64,000 bases of DNA from Macrocystis pyrifera (GCA_031763025.1 JASSKH010000022.1:716628-780627), one strand, 5' to 3'; counted from the first letter of the stretch, positions 1 to 11,945 are shown. The notes: generated by a model from the sequence alone, not told the origin. Translations and numbers: made by a program.

Positions 1-179
1 CCTAGGAGAGAGTCGCTACCGTCTCGCTCTCTCTGTAGCTCTTGTACCTCCTCCAACCTCGCCTCCCACATACTGCTACCGCTATTGTTTCCCGTACCCT
101 GACACTGCAACCTCCAACCGCAAGGGCCCAGTCCTCCCACTCAAACACTTCGCACAAATAGATGCGCAATCTCTGAAAA

Positions 180-1020
180 CAATTATCCCGACAAGTTCAT
201 TTAGTAGACAGGCTCCAGCTAAATCGAATGTTCGGACGATTCTAGTTGAAGGCAAGTCTCCGTAATCATTCTCCGGAGAAATCAATTTTTTAGGTTGTTT
301 CCAAGCAAATTTTCCGGACAGTTCCAATTATCAGACAGTCTCCTAAAAAACATTTTTGGACAATTCTTATTTAGTAGACCGCCCCAAAATACATTTGCGT
401 GCACAATTCCAAGCGATGTGTATATGCAAAGATGTACCGGTGTACGCAATGCATTTGTTTACGTGTCCAGAGTCACCTTCTCCCATTTTTGTAATCGCCC
501 GTGTTAGGGACAGAACACGATGTTTTCACAACTGGCTGGCATTTCTGTTGTTCCTCAAGTGTGTAATGATACATGTGAACATATGGGCTACCAACGGGCT
601 GTACGAAAAAGTCATGTATACGAACATACAACACATACTTGTATGTATGTGCCTGAAGTTGATGTATCCCGCTTTTTTTAGGTTCGTGCCTTTAACAGTA
701 GGCCTGTGAAAATCAATCACTTGCTTCTTTAAGTAGAACCGCCAAGTTGTCTCTGAGTTGGATTTGCCCGGACAAGTGACGTCGGAAACCGTCTAGCATT
801 TGGAATTTTCCAGACAATTGGTTTCGGAGGACGTTTAATATTTTTGAATGTTTCGGACACTACTCTTCGTAGGCTATATATATATATATAATATATATGG
901 CTGTGTTGGAACTGTCTGAGAATTGAAGTCTTGTGCATTGTAATAGTTAGAATTGTCCAGAACATTGATATTTGGAGATTCTTTTTTAGTTGGAATTGTC
1001 TCGAGAATCGACCTCGGAGA
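180..1020. repeat. Degenerate short tandem repeat, about 45-50 bp period
   Basis: Variants of a unit containing GGACAATTCC or GGACAGTTCC followed by a phrase like TTAGTAGAC recur through this stretch, interrupted around 400-700. A short TA microsatellite lies at about 877-898. No frame looks coding. The period was estimated by eye. Confidence 0.4.
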
Positions 1021-1260
1021 CTGCGTGGGTGCCCGGAACCCCCGCCCCTTGCCCAACGTGGGCATGAAAATATTCTTGATGACTGCATGCATTTCCTTGT
1101 GACTTGCAAGGGGGGAATGCAATTCTCATGCAAGCTTACAGCTTGCAACCGTGTGCAAGCTTGCGTGGAATTATCTGAACATGCACGGGTGATAGTACGG
1201 GATATATGCAAGTTACATGGCGGCCAACACTCCGACCACTCCGACAACATAACACTATCG

Positions 1261-1310
1261 CTGACCCTAACCCCGACCCCCACCCCGACCCCCACCCCGA
1301 CCCCCGAGGC
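1261..1310 (+). repeat. C-rich simple repeat (CCCCGAC units)
   Basis: About 50 bp of CCCCGACCCC and CCCCACCCC units preceded by ACCCTAACCCC. The edge resembles telomere-type CCCTAA, but there is only one such unit. Confidence 0.5.
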
Positions 1311-1319
1311 ATGTTTGGC

Positions 1320-1635
1320 TGCGGTGGCTGGAAAGACCTCTACTGCTGCTGTAGGCCGGCGTACGCTGGAAAATACTTTAGGTCGCTGAATTCAGAAATA
1401 CCCCGAGTTGCTGTGCATGGAAAGCCTCTAGACCGCTTTGTATTGAGAATACTCTACCAATAGGTCGCTGTGCCTAGAAATGCTGTAGATCACTGTGTTT
1501 GGAAAGACTCCACTGTAGGTCGCAGTGCTTAGAAAACCCCGGTCGCTGTGTATTTAACTGTAGGTCGCTGTACTTGGATTAACTCACGTTACTGTGCTTA
1601 AAATGACTCTGGGCCACTGTTCTTGGCAATACTGC
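1320..1635. repeat. Degenerate tandem repeat, about 33 bp unit
   Basis: Eight to ten diverged copies of a unit close to TAGGTCGCTGTGCTTGGAAA run through this stretch. Copies differ by substitutions and small indels, so the array is old. Nothing coding is visible. Confidence 0.55.
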
Positions 1636-2401
1636 ATGTACCAAAATTATCTGGTGATGCACACGATTGGAAAAATCAGAAACAAAAAAAAGCGAACAAG
1701 TGAAAAACCTGGTCCTGTATACCAGCCGGATTCGACTGCTGACCGCAACATATAAGATGGCACTTTACCGTTAGATCCCACACAGGAATTCAACCCTGCA
1801 TCCTGTGTGTGGTGGGAACGCCTCATTATAACCATGGCGGAAAGAGCTGGAAAAACAATGAGTCACGCGGAACGCCCAGGCGTACTACCTCTACCCTATA
1901 GCCCCGACCACGTCCTCGGATGGCTGCATAACGCATCGTATATTGAGTATTGTGTTTCTGTTTGCGCTGCTATCGTGACTTGGAGGTTGGAATATATCAA
2001 GCTGAAGGGAGATGCCCTCTACAGCTATGCTCGCTGCAGCTATGCTCTCAGCAGCTATCTGATATCATGAATGGAGGTCAGATAGTCTCAGGACTAGAAG
2101 TAGTGTGAGGCGTTAGTTCTATGGTCAGAGCTAGGGGCTAGGGTCAGGGCGTGTCTCTCGCTCTTTCAACTACGCATAGATGTACACCGGCAATTGATAC
2201 CGGTACCAGGTATAGTGTACAATAAAATGTTTGGAACCGGCACTCCGATGTGTTGACTAAGAAAGCAAAAGGTCGAAACCTCCTCGAAAATCATATTTGC
2301 GAGCGGGGTGTGATACTTCACTCGCACCATAGTAGCATATGCGAGCATGTACACCTTTGCCGACTTAGTAGTAAACATGTATGATCGTGTTATTTGAACA
2401 G

Positions 2402-5400
2402 GTTGGCCCGAGATCGCTTGGCAACATCGAGCGCGCAGTATCGTCGTTGAACGATGGCGAATTCAAGAATGAAGGCTGGGACCGCGTAATGTTCAAATAC
2501 GATTTGTCATTTGCGAGTCGGCATCTTTTGGCAATCGGAAACTGGGACGAGGACAGGCGACAACGTGTTCGAACAATTATCGGTCAGGCTCGGCAAAACT
2601 TTCACCTTCACCCGCGACAATGGTGAGTAAACAAGTATTTCCTTGCTTTAATACCGTGCAGCTCAGCTCGATTGTCCCAATGCCCGATGACATAGAAGAG
2701 GCTTCGTTGACGATTCAGCTTCGGGTTTGAACTGCTCGCTGACCCTGAACTTTGATATTTATAAGTAGTCTAGACCCAAGACCTATACGTACGACTGTAG
2801 ACTGCATTTATGAAGGTGCTACCTACTGAACTATAGGAGTATACGTATTGAATTATTTCCCAGCCCAGGGTAATCCTCGTAACCTCCCCCCGCCTTGAGC
2901 GGCGGTATCTTGAGCCGTCGGTACCGTGTACAGCGGTACGTTGACCTACCTGCTTCGTTTCAATGCCTGGGGAACCAAGGAGATATATTTTGAGGGACAC
3001 ACGTGCAATGTTTTCTATAAAGAAAAACGTTCGACGTGAGATTCGAACACGTTTTCTCGGCGATGTCAAATGTGAAGATGTTGTTACATACTGAGCTATA
3101 AAGAAAAAGATCTATCGATCACCCAGCCCAGAGTAATCCTTACAATGCATTTTATCGTAGATGTATAACATGTGTTTTGAATAGTATGCACGAGGTGTTA
3201 CACGATAGTTCACCGCGTTTCCTAGATACCACACCGGGCGCCAGGCATATAGCATCTAGCTTTCGCCCTCCAACGGATGCCGACGGCACTTCAGAGAGAG
3301 CGCAGGCGAGGACGCATGACACGCTAGAAGTGTGGCTATATCTTAGGAGGCTTCCAACTGGACGATGTCCCGCATTATTTGGCTTTCGAGTGTACCTCCG
3401 TTGACCTCTAGAAACGTCCATGAAATCAATTTTACTTCCGTTATTGGAAGTATGTTTTCCTTCAAAGTTGGATTTACTTCCAGTAAGTAAATATTAGATT
3501 CCATGCAACCTTCCAGAAACGTCCATCAACTTCGATTGAAGAAAATGCATTTCCAAAAACGTTGGATTTACTGTCATGAAAGTTTTGTAAGTTTCTAAAT
3601 AGTCTGCCTCCGTGGGACACTCCAACAATTTACTTACCACCTTGCTCTCGTTTGATGTCTTGACCCCGTGGTGGGCCCTTCCCACTTGACACCCTGCTCT
3701 CACCCGCGAACTGCAGACATGAAATTAGCCCTGCGCAGGAAACGCGGGAGACTTACTGACCACCCTTATCCCAGGAACCATGGAAGTAAACATTCTCCAT
3801 GGAAGCAAAGACACTTGAAGTACACGTTTCTTCAATGGAGGTGAAAACGCTTCCATGGAAGCAAATAAACTTGCATGTAATGTACTTCCATGTCCATGAA
3901 ACGGCCATATTTACCTTCTCATGGACGTAGAAAACACTTCCATGGACGCAACAATATTTTGATGGAGTCAAACAACTTCCACGGAAGTCAAATGTTTCTT
4001 CTACTTATACATATATGGAAACAATGAAGCATACGGAAGCTGGTAGAGGAGTAATGGAGGTCAGTGGACTCTTGTGGGAGTTAATGGTAGCTTCCACCGG
4101 ACGTGGTTGTGGTAGACCCAGTTAATGGAAGTTGGTGGACTTCAACCAACAGTGGAAGTTTCCGTGTACTTCCACGGAAGTAATTTTTACCCTCTCGGAA
4201 GTACTTGAAAGCTTTTCTTCTACGTCCATGAAGGTAACAACTTCCATGACAGTGAATTTCATGGAAGTAAGTAATAAAAGGGAAACAAGATGATGTGTCC
4301 CACTGGAAGAGTTCAATATCCCCGCGAAAAAAAACGCCTTTACGGAAAATCGGAAAGTGTAGCCGGGTGAACACTTTCATTGCCTAGGTGTGAACAATGT
4401 CGAAACGTTCATCATTAGTTGACGAGCCCGATCAGCCTGAAATATATCGGCCTAGAATCGATACCCTTATCGCATCACACTTCTTCAGCCTTGTCTGACC
4501 AAGGCGGCGTTATAAATAGCTTCTCACTGCAGCATGCAGTAGCAAGAGGGGACAGGGGGGGTTACTGTGAGCTGCAGTACATACAGCTATTACGCGCGTC
4601 CGTACTCGGCAGCGGACAGTAGCATGCCTTGAATCACATACTGGCATGTAGTTGTCGCACTTGACACGTTTACCATATGTTGTGGAAACGCGTGTTATTG
4701 TTCATGTTGAGTCTGCAGGTACTGTGAGTGTCATATATAACTACGAGAGGGGCTTCGCCGCGGCGAGTTGACGTCAGCCTTAGCTCCGGGCGTGCCCGCA
4801 ATGACCGAGGGTATAGGCAAGTTGAGGCTGTAAACGCGACAGTACTATCAAGGGGTACATCAATAATCAGTTGCACTTAAGGCAAAAGAAACAGAACACT
4901 GGAATCCGATTCGTCAAACCAATATCAAATAAATCTGCGCATACCAGTTATGACCGAAGGTGCAGGCACATGGAGAGGCTGTAAGTGCGACAGCGCTGCC
5001 AAGGGGTACATTGAAATATATTGTGTTGAGTCTACAGGTACTATAAGTATCATGAATAACTACCAGATGGGCTTCGCCGCGGCGAGTAGACGTCCGCCTT
5101 AGCTCCGGGTGTGCCCGTAATGACCGAGGGTATAGGCAAGTTGAGGCTGTAAACGCGACAGTACTATCAAGGGGTACATAAATATTCAATCACACTTGAA
5201 TGAAAGAAATAAAATAGTGGGATCCGATTCGTCAAACCAACATCAAACACACCTATTTACGCATAACGGTGATGACCGGAGGTGCAGGCAAATGGAGAGG
5301 CTGTAACTGCGACAGCGCTGCCAAGTGGTACACTGAAAAATATTGTGTTTGAGTGAAGATGAAGAGAACACTGCCATCGGATCCAATGAGCCAGCAACAA

Positions 5401-8400
5401 AAAAATGTTGTCGTTCGGCACACGTTTTGCCACCTGGCACGATGTTGTCCCTGAAAAGGAGTTAAAACACCCTTCACCTGCAGAGGCCAGAACAGAACAC
5501 CAGCTGGAGCGTTGTGATCACAAGACGAGTGTTGAAGTTGTATTTGTTCGCATTCTTATTTTCACTCCGTTTTTGAGTACCCCTCCTTCCCGCCTAGCGA
5601 CAAAAATCAGCTCTGCGGACAATTATTAATAGTATACCTAGTAAATATTTCCGTATACCCTTACCTGGCACAAAACGTACCAGGTATTAGCCATTGAAAA
5701 TAAGTTATAACACAGAGTTGGCCACGAAAGTACGCTAACCGCTGACTCAAAACGGTTTTATTGTCCCCGTCAAGTATCGCTCTCATTTGTTTATAGCCGT
5801 CACTTTTCTTGGTCCTGCTTCAAGGTGCTGTAGTTATCCACTGGCACTTGTTCGCACTACAACAGCAACAGCACTGCTGTTAGTGATAGGAGGGGGACAT
5901 GTACGGTCGTATTCCTACAGCATGCCTGCTTGTGGCATGTTATGATACAACGTGATGAAGTAAGCTTGTTGTCAACTACAAACAGCCGAAGAAGCAGCAC
6001 AGCAAGTACATGGTTCCCAAATGAAAAGGAAAAGCATGAAGCCGAGAAACAGAAACACGACCTCTACTGCAGTACAGTAGATTCGAAGCGGGCTAGGGCA
6101 AGGTGAACACCCGAATACTGTGTGTTGACCCAACCGGCATCCAAAGCATTGTACCTTAGACTGATGCCTTGCTATAGTTACGAGTATTCAATTGAAACCG
6201 GAAACGTGTTCTTGGCGAAAACCACGATACTACCCGTCGCCTGGGACGCAGTGCGAGTCGGCCGAGGCCGCCCCTGGCAGGGTCGGGACGGGCGAGTAAG
6301 GCGAGGAACGTCCAGTAAACAGCGCAACGAGGGGTAGACCTCCTCTCAGCGACTTTCGAACTGATAAGCGTGAACATCCATGGGCCATCCCAATTTTTTT
6401 TTTCCTCGGAGTATGCTACCCAAAGGCGTGTGGTCGCAACACTAGAATTCCAAAGGCAGTCTGCGCTGCAAAGCACTTTCATGGGTGCGAGGTGAAGTTT
6501 TTCGTTTTGTTATTTCCACGACCGTGGCGCCCAGCCTCGACCTCATCCGAGGAGGATGTGCCCAGTGGCCTGTTCGAGGACTCAAGTGGCCCGCCTAAGC
6601 GTAGACCCATGTCAAACTGTTAAGACGTCGACCCGTTGGCCTTTTGCGAAACATGAAACACTTAGTTCCAAAAGCACAATCATCGCACGAACAAAACATA
6701 CATACCAGGTACAGTATATGGTGTTCGATGTATCCACTATTCATGGGATTATTTGTAGAGTACCCATCGACCTATACCGGTGTTCTGTCTAAATATCCCC
6801 CTCTACGGATGTTCAGTACGATGACAGTCATCCGCTTTTCAGGAACAAACGTAATAGATGTACATATGCACAGAATAAAATAACGCGGTAAGGCTTGCTA
6901 GGATCCCCTGATGGAGACTCGTGAGCCCACGTAAGACACGGTACTGACACAAGCTGCAGCTGGCGGTTGGAAACTTGGCAAGTAAAATATTAATAGAGCA
7001 GTATACTAGTGACCCAGTAGTGGTAGAAATAGTCGTAGCAGCAGAGTAGTGAAGTAGTATACCTGGTAGTAGCATAGTAGTAGTAGCGTTCCCTTCCAGT
7101 GTACGTGTAGCACATCTTTTTCGAGGTGCTTGGCAGGAATGGCGGCGGTGATGTACCGTGTGTGGACGTCGCACGAATATTTATTAATATACAATACTGA
7201 GATGTGTAAATGTGGCAGCGACCGTGGTGTCGCGCACATCATTGTTAACCATAACAAGTGTACTAGATGTGCTACTTTATTTGTTTCTGCATCACGGTTG
7301 TTGGGGTTCGATATACGATCATCGACTTCGCCTCCTACCGACTGTTCACTACTACTATATACCCTTTGTTATTTTCATTATTTTGCTAATACACCTTCAA
7401 CCTCAACATCATGTCCTCAACCCCTCGGTGGCACCGTCGCTTTCGCGGCCTCGGCTTATTCTCCCGTGCCTACATACATCGCCGGTTACGGGCATACACG
7501 GGGCAGTGGCGGACACGTGCTCAACGCGGGGTAGCCCCCGTTGTAGTGAATAGGAACACCTAACATAACGAATAAAAATCGGATTACCAGGGTCACAGCC
7601 AGTGCCAGGGCTATTGTACAAATGAAAGAAATGAGACATGTGCCACGAGCGACGAAAATTAAATATATACGAGTATGATGTTATAAACATTTCTCTGGGC
7701 CGGGTAATTGATCGATCTTTTACCCCTACAGCGCAGAAGGCAACACCTTCACATTGGCACGTGGACGACTACGGATGCAGGTTTTCGACGATACCCACCG
7801 ACAGTAAGAACACGAACAGCAACAATATTGCGCGTTAGGTTGGTGGGTTTGATGGTGGCGTCGGGCATGCGTAATCCTGCGGCTATGGCGCAGAGAATAC
7901 ACACCCAAACTGGCGTGTCCATCTACGGCCGCCCTTCCTTGTAGTGAGGTTGCCCCCAAAAACTATCCGCTTCCGAATGATTAAACACTTACTCACATAA
8001 TCAGACCTCTCCTAGGTTACGTCGATGTAATTGTGGACGATGTAGTAATAATCAATATATTATTCAGTATATATCTGCGTGCCGAAGTACAGCTTCTGTT
8101 GCCCCACCATGTCACCCAAACCGCGTCCATCGCCACGAGCCCGGTAACGTACCACGCGTACCACTAGGACTCCCCTATTCCCACCCATTTGGCGGCAAAC
8201 CGATCATAAACGTGAATATCGTTTTAGTATATGACCGCGTTACATGGAACATTCATCTAGCCTTCTGTATACATGCACTGCTTGTGTGCTGCTTGCTGTA
8301 CCGCTCGCCGGCGCCAGGTCCAGTCAATATAATGCAGTTATGAGGGTCGGTCGTGCTGCTGTGACGCACACATACCCTCGCAACTTCCGTGCCTGCTTAG

Positions 8401-9754
8401 AATTGGCGAGTACGCCTGAGGGACCAAACCGTACACGGTTCGTTTTTATTAAGATATTTCGACTCCTGTTGCTGTCATCCGGTAAACCTTCAACAAATAT
8501 TCACCCCTTCACACGGATGTTTCCCTTTTTGTCGAATATGTTTTCCTGGCTTTTATCCGTTTGGATCTCCCGCTACAGGTACGAGAAAACCCCGGAATGC
8601 GCATACGACCCTGCAAGACTCAATTTCGCAATACATATCCGTATGGGTGATAGACGAGCTATGCTGGGGGAAAGTCTGGGGTACTTCTATCTTCTGGAGC
8701 AGTTCATGGATACCGTGTCGAAAGAGGTTGTCCGAAAGGGACTTGTACCGCCGCTTTTCCATGTTTTCTCGGAGACCCTTATTCCGTGCCCGCAAGACGA
8801 CACGGGGATATTCGACGAGTTTCCTTCATGGCCAGTGCATCAGGTTCGAAAGTAACGTTGGGAAACAATAATCCATTGGAAGTGGTCAAGCTCGTGCATT
8901 GTAGAGTACATTACAGGATACCTGTGAATATGCATCCTACGAAATGGGCCGTACGAACGGCAGGCTGAGAGCAGCAGGAAGGCGTGAACTTCGGTAGTCG
9001 CTGCATTCCGGCAAGTGTAAAACAAACCCTAATAACAACGAAGCAACAACGTACCCTAGCAGTGGTTCTTGGATTTTGTTTGACAAAAACGGCCTGCACT
9101 GGATTGCGTGATGGTCTGTGGTCGTGTCCTTGGCGCTTTGGTTGTCGTCACTTGGGCCAGCCTGGTGACACCGCAATATATGTCTGGTTCACTCTACCGT
9201 CTCGCTGTATACATTGCGCACCCCATATCTGTACGACCGAGCGTTTCCAGGCTGTGTGGTAATCGTCAGAGGTTGAGGGGGCGCTAAGTCCGCCTCATGC
9301 GACTAATTGATTGCTAACGGCCTCGTGTTTCCAGGATCCAGGATGCTTGACGGCGGAGGTACCCGATGACTGCCCTGAAAAACGAGTGGGCCATGCATGC
9401 AGCCCAGTACGGCCAGGTACGTTCGACGCGGTTGGGAAGCCTATTGTCCTCCACGTGGGTGCAGATGTACACAATGCTTTGCAGTGCATGATTCAAGCGG
9501 ATGGACTGTTGATGGGATGCAGCACGTTCGGTCAGATAGCTGGCATCCTTTCCCAAGGAATTTCGTTTTTCTCTGTGCACTGCAGTGGCTTCAGAACACC
9601 TGCACAATACAAGACCATTCCCCCGATAGCGGTGGCAGAACGTGGGCACTTGTGGGTTCCCGTGACGGGTTCTTGGCATAGCCCAGTTTTAAATTCAACC
9701 GACATATTAAACGGTGCTCTCGACACCCACCTCGGGACCAAGTGGCGGGTGTAA
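2402..9754 (+). CDS. Glycosyltransferase-like protein (fucosyltransferase-type HxRxGD motif), three C-terminal exons
   Basis: Seen: exons 2402-2622, 8579-8843 and 9335-9754 join in phase (phase 2, then phase 0) with GT-AG borders and give about 301 residues ending at a TAA stop. The second exon carries FAIHIRMGDRR, and the last carries LHVGADVHNALQCMIQADG followed by GCSTFGQIAGILS. Known: HxRxGD near the start of the donor-binding half and a late ADGL...STF segment are features of GT-B fucosyltransferase-like families. Inferred: a secretory-pathway glycan enzyme. The last exon is certainly coding in character. Linking 2402-2622 across a 5.96 kb intron rests on phase fit and protein character only. 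The N-terminus is not found and may lie left of the window. An alternative first exon at 8244-8312 encodes a signal-peptide-like run (LLYTCTACVLLAVPLAGA) and also fits the phase of 8579, so the start is open. The donor at 8844 (gttcga) is weak. Confidence 0.65.
2770..3150 (-). repeat. Two tRNA-derived (SINE-like) segments
   Basis: On the minus strand, 2990-3100 reads a Pol III A box (TAGCTCAGTATGT) and B box (GTTCGAATCTC) followed by a T run. At 2770-2850 there is a second, more eroded copy (A box TAGTTCAGTAGGT). Both are preceded on the minus strand by a shared phrase close to GGATTACCCTGGGCTGGG. Acceptor stems do not pair, so these are not functional tRNA genes. They lie inside the large intron of the glycosyltransferase-like gene. 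Confidence 0.5.
3420..4380. repeat. Palindrome-rich dispersed repeat (TTCCATGGAAG family), copy 1
   Basis: Dozens of imperfect copies of the self-complementary phrase CTTCCATGGAAG, spaced 15-40 bp. A second copy of the same element lies at 31120-32030; both share the internal block at about 3600-3770 and 31330-31480 (CTTGACCC...CACCCTGCTC). No coding frame is convincing. Confidence 0.65.
4705..5345. repeat. Two-level tandem repeat, about 325 bp dimer unit
   Basis: The unit occurs twice (about 4705-5025 and 5026-5345). Each unit holds two related halves: one with GGCTTCGCCGCGGCGAG followed by GACCGAGGGTATAGGCAAG, the other with GACCGAAGGTGCAGGCA. Both halves end in a phrase close to CAAGGGGTACAT. 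The A halves of the two units match much better than A matches B, so an old A/B split came before a recent dimer duplication. A diverged relative of the A half lies at 60515-60595. Confidence 0.7.
5346..8243 (+). other. Intronic stretch without recognisable genes
   Basis: This sits between the first two exons proposed for the glycosyltransferase-like gene. I see only short non-coding-looking frames, runs of trinucleotide-like TAG/GTAG repeats near 7010-7085, and scattered ACCAGGTA motifs (about 5687 and 6703). Confidence 0.4.
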
Positions 9755-10446
9755 CATTCCATTACTACATATGCCTGTTCTTGTTGATCGCGGACGTCAC
9801 GATATAGCTGCATATGATTTGTACTAGGTAGAGTGCTAGGGAGTGGTTGTTCAAGAGTATTTATGTACCCACGGGAACACATTCCTAGTGCTGCCTCCGT
9901 GCACCGCGCTTGACATCGATGAGTGTATGAGGTAGGGGCGGGGTGGCTCCGGCAGTGTACCCTCATGGGAAGAAATACCTTCTCGTCGTTGACCCTGTCT
10001 ACCGCAAGCACTGGGTGTGTGCCATGCCTTCGTTCGCGAAGTTGTAGCCTTGCCTGAATGCCGTGAGCGCCGAGGCAGGTCCATGCTGTGGCCGAGCGCT
10101 GATAGATTCGCTAGGGATAGAGCCGACGCCCGCCCAGAGAGTATCCTAGATTCAGCAGCGAGGAAGGAATAAAAAATATTTTTGTCGACACGATGGGCTC
10201 AGTTACACGCTTCTCGCATCAGAAGTATGTGTCACGAGCAAAAAGTGGGAGGCGCATCGATAGAGGTGTTTGTTTCTTCGCTCGCTACCAGAAATGATAA
10301 TCCACTTTGTAGGGGCGTTCACATAGCGTGCAAGGACCGGAGCTAATCGAGGAGGGGTGGAGAGTGGAGGACGCGAAAATGGAAGGTCGGTCTGGCGCAC
10401 GACAGCAGAAATGTCAATTCCCCCCATTCGCGTTCTACGCACTAGC
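9755..10446. other. Intergenic region downstream of the glycosyltransferase-like gene
   Basis: No exon, RNA gene or known element recognised. Frames on either strand lack protein character. Confidence 0.4.
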
Positions 10447-11470
10447 CTGATCTTAGATACGCCCGTTTCCGGGAGGAAACGATATGTTCGATTGGTGTTG
10501 AGGCAGGAAATATGCGTGGGCATACTGTACTTGTGAATCCTGGGGTGGGCATGACATGTGTCAGTGATTGCATATCGTTGCATTGTTTTTGCCATTTTTT
10601 CACAGCGTGTGCCGGGAGATACGCGAGCTGCAGGGTGGCTAACTGTTCTCCATCGCTCTACCTGTGTAATAGATGCAGGGAGCCAGCCTGCCAGTGTTGC
10701 TGTAGAAATACAGGCTGTGCCCGCTAGAAGTGACGTTGGAAACTTGCAACACTCCAGACTGCAACACCGAGCCAGTTGTATGCAGCAGCAGCGGCAGCAG
10801 CAGCAGCAGCAGCAGCGCAGACGGGGCTTGTTTTTGGCTACCAGTATATGGCATGTGTACAGGGTTATTCGCTTGACACCGCCCTGTTTTCTTCGGCGCT
10901 GCGAATAGCCCTATCGAATTATATGCATAGATAAGTACGCACCCAGTTGCCGCTGATCTTAGATACGTCCATGTGGTTGGTCATGATTATTTTGCGGCAA
11001 TATATGCATGCAAGGTTTGGTGCGGTATTAGAATGCAGCGATCGCCTTATCGCCTAGATGAAACAATAGTTCCGATTGATGTTGAGATATATATGTGGGT
11101 ATGCTGTACTTGTTAGTTCAGGGGGGGCATGAAATGTGTCAGCGATTGAATGTCGTCGAATTTATTTTGTCTTGTGCCTACTACTGTGTTGCGGGCATAT
11201 CTGGTCTGTATATATATTCATAGGTAAGTGTGTTTTTTTGGAAATCATTGAGGGCATGCAACATGTCGGCCTCTGTGTATCATGGTATCTTGTTTGCCTG
11301 TTTTCGACTGCGTGTGCCGGAAACCATGCGGGCCTCACGCAGGCTGATTGTTGTTTATCGCCTTGGCTGTTTGGTAGATACAACAAGCTCGCCAGACAGT
11401 GTTTCTGTAGAAACACGGGTTGTATCCGGCACTCGTGGCGTTCGATAATTGCAAGGGCACATTCAGTAGA
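10447..11470 (+). repeat. Tandem duplication, about 507 bp unit, with a shared open frame
   Basis: Copy 1 begins at about 10447 and copy 2 at about 10954, both with CTGATCTTAGATACG. Later shared landmarks are the phrase before GTGTCAGYGATTG and a 130 bp block starting CGTGTGCCG (10605 and 11309). In that block both copies stay open in the same frame (RVPGDTRAAGW against RVPETMRASRR), and similar residues persist to the end. That is compatible with a duplicated exon or a decayed gene fragment. No family recognised. Confidence 0.55.
10780..10822 (+). repeat. CAG trinucleotide repeat
   Basis: A GCAGCAGCGGCAG... tract at the 3' part of the first copy of the 507 bp duplication. It is absent from the second copy, so it expanded after or was lost since the duplication. 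Confidence 0.8.
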
Positions 11471-11519
11471 TAGTTGATCGGGTACACCGAGGGCAGTTGC
11501 TCGATAAAATCCTACCTGC

Positions 11520-11800
11520 TTATAGTGCAGTGCTCGGTCCGGCTGCAATACCCTACCGAACTTAACCGTGCTATGTAGCAAAGCCGTTACAAATACTCTG
11601 CGGAGCACTCCGGAAAGATTCGGTACGGACACGATACCAGTATCCGATACTTTGGTAAATCCGGTACGGCCTCAATTATCGATACCCGTCAGGTACCTTA
11701 CCAAATACCGCGGTTACCCTATCGAAATGGTTCAATACGGCCGCAATACTCTACTGAATCTTACTGGAGCGCTCGGTACCGCAATACCCTACTGCGCTGC
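11520..11800. repeat. Degenerate GGTACCG / ATACCGG-type repeat
   Basis: Many overlapping short phrases of the type GATACC, GGTACGG, GGTACCG and AATACCC occur at 10-25 bp spacing. Similar short clusters occur near 2200, 17390 and 23225. Confidence 0.4.
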
Positions 11801-11841
11801 TATAGTGTTAGACATGTAGTAGTCTTTTAACTCGTTCCGAG

Positions 11842-11945
11842 CAACACTTGGCGACATTGATTTCTTCATGAAAAATTCAGCGATCGCATATCCCGTCATC
11901 GACTCCATCATCAAGTCCTACCCCATCCGTGCATCCCAATTTATT
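11842..11945 (+). CDS. Orphan exon of an unidentified gene
   Basis: One frame is open across the segment and reads TLGDIDFFMKNSAIAYPVID followed by a short tail ending in SQFI. It ends exactly at a strong donor (GTGAGTACC) and starts after an AG at 11840-11841. The hydrophobic and acidic pattern is protein-like. I could not place neighbouring exons with confidence; it may belong to a gene interrupted downstream by the LINE. No family recognised. Confidence 0.45.

Noticed and set aside
729-1295. 188-codon minus-strand frame beginning with a VGVGVGV-type run
   Set aside because: The run is the translation of the C-rich simple repeat and the remainder covers degenerate tandem repeats.
6490-6622. 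Serine- and acid-rich frame (STSSEEDVPSGLFEDSSGPP)
   Set aside because: No start codon or acceptor in a workable position, and low-complexity composition.
7010-7085. GTAG/TAGTAG-rich stretch as a possible microRNA or structured RNA
   Set aside because: Simple-sequence composition with no convincing inverted pairing.
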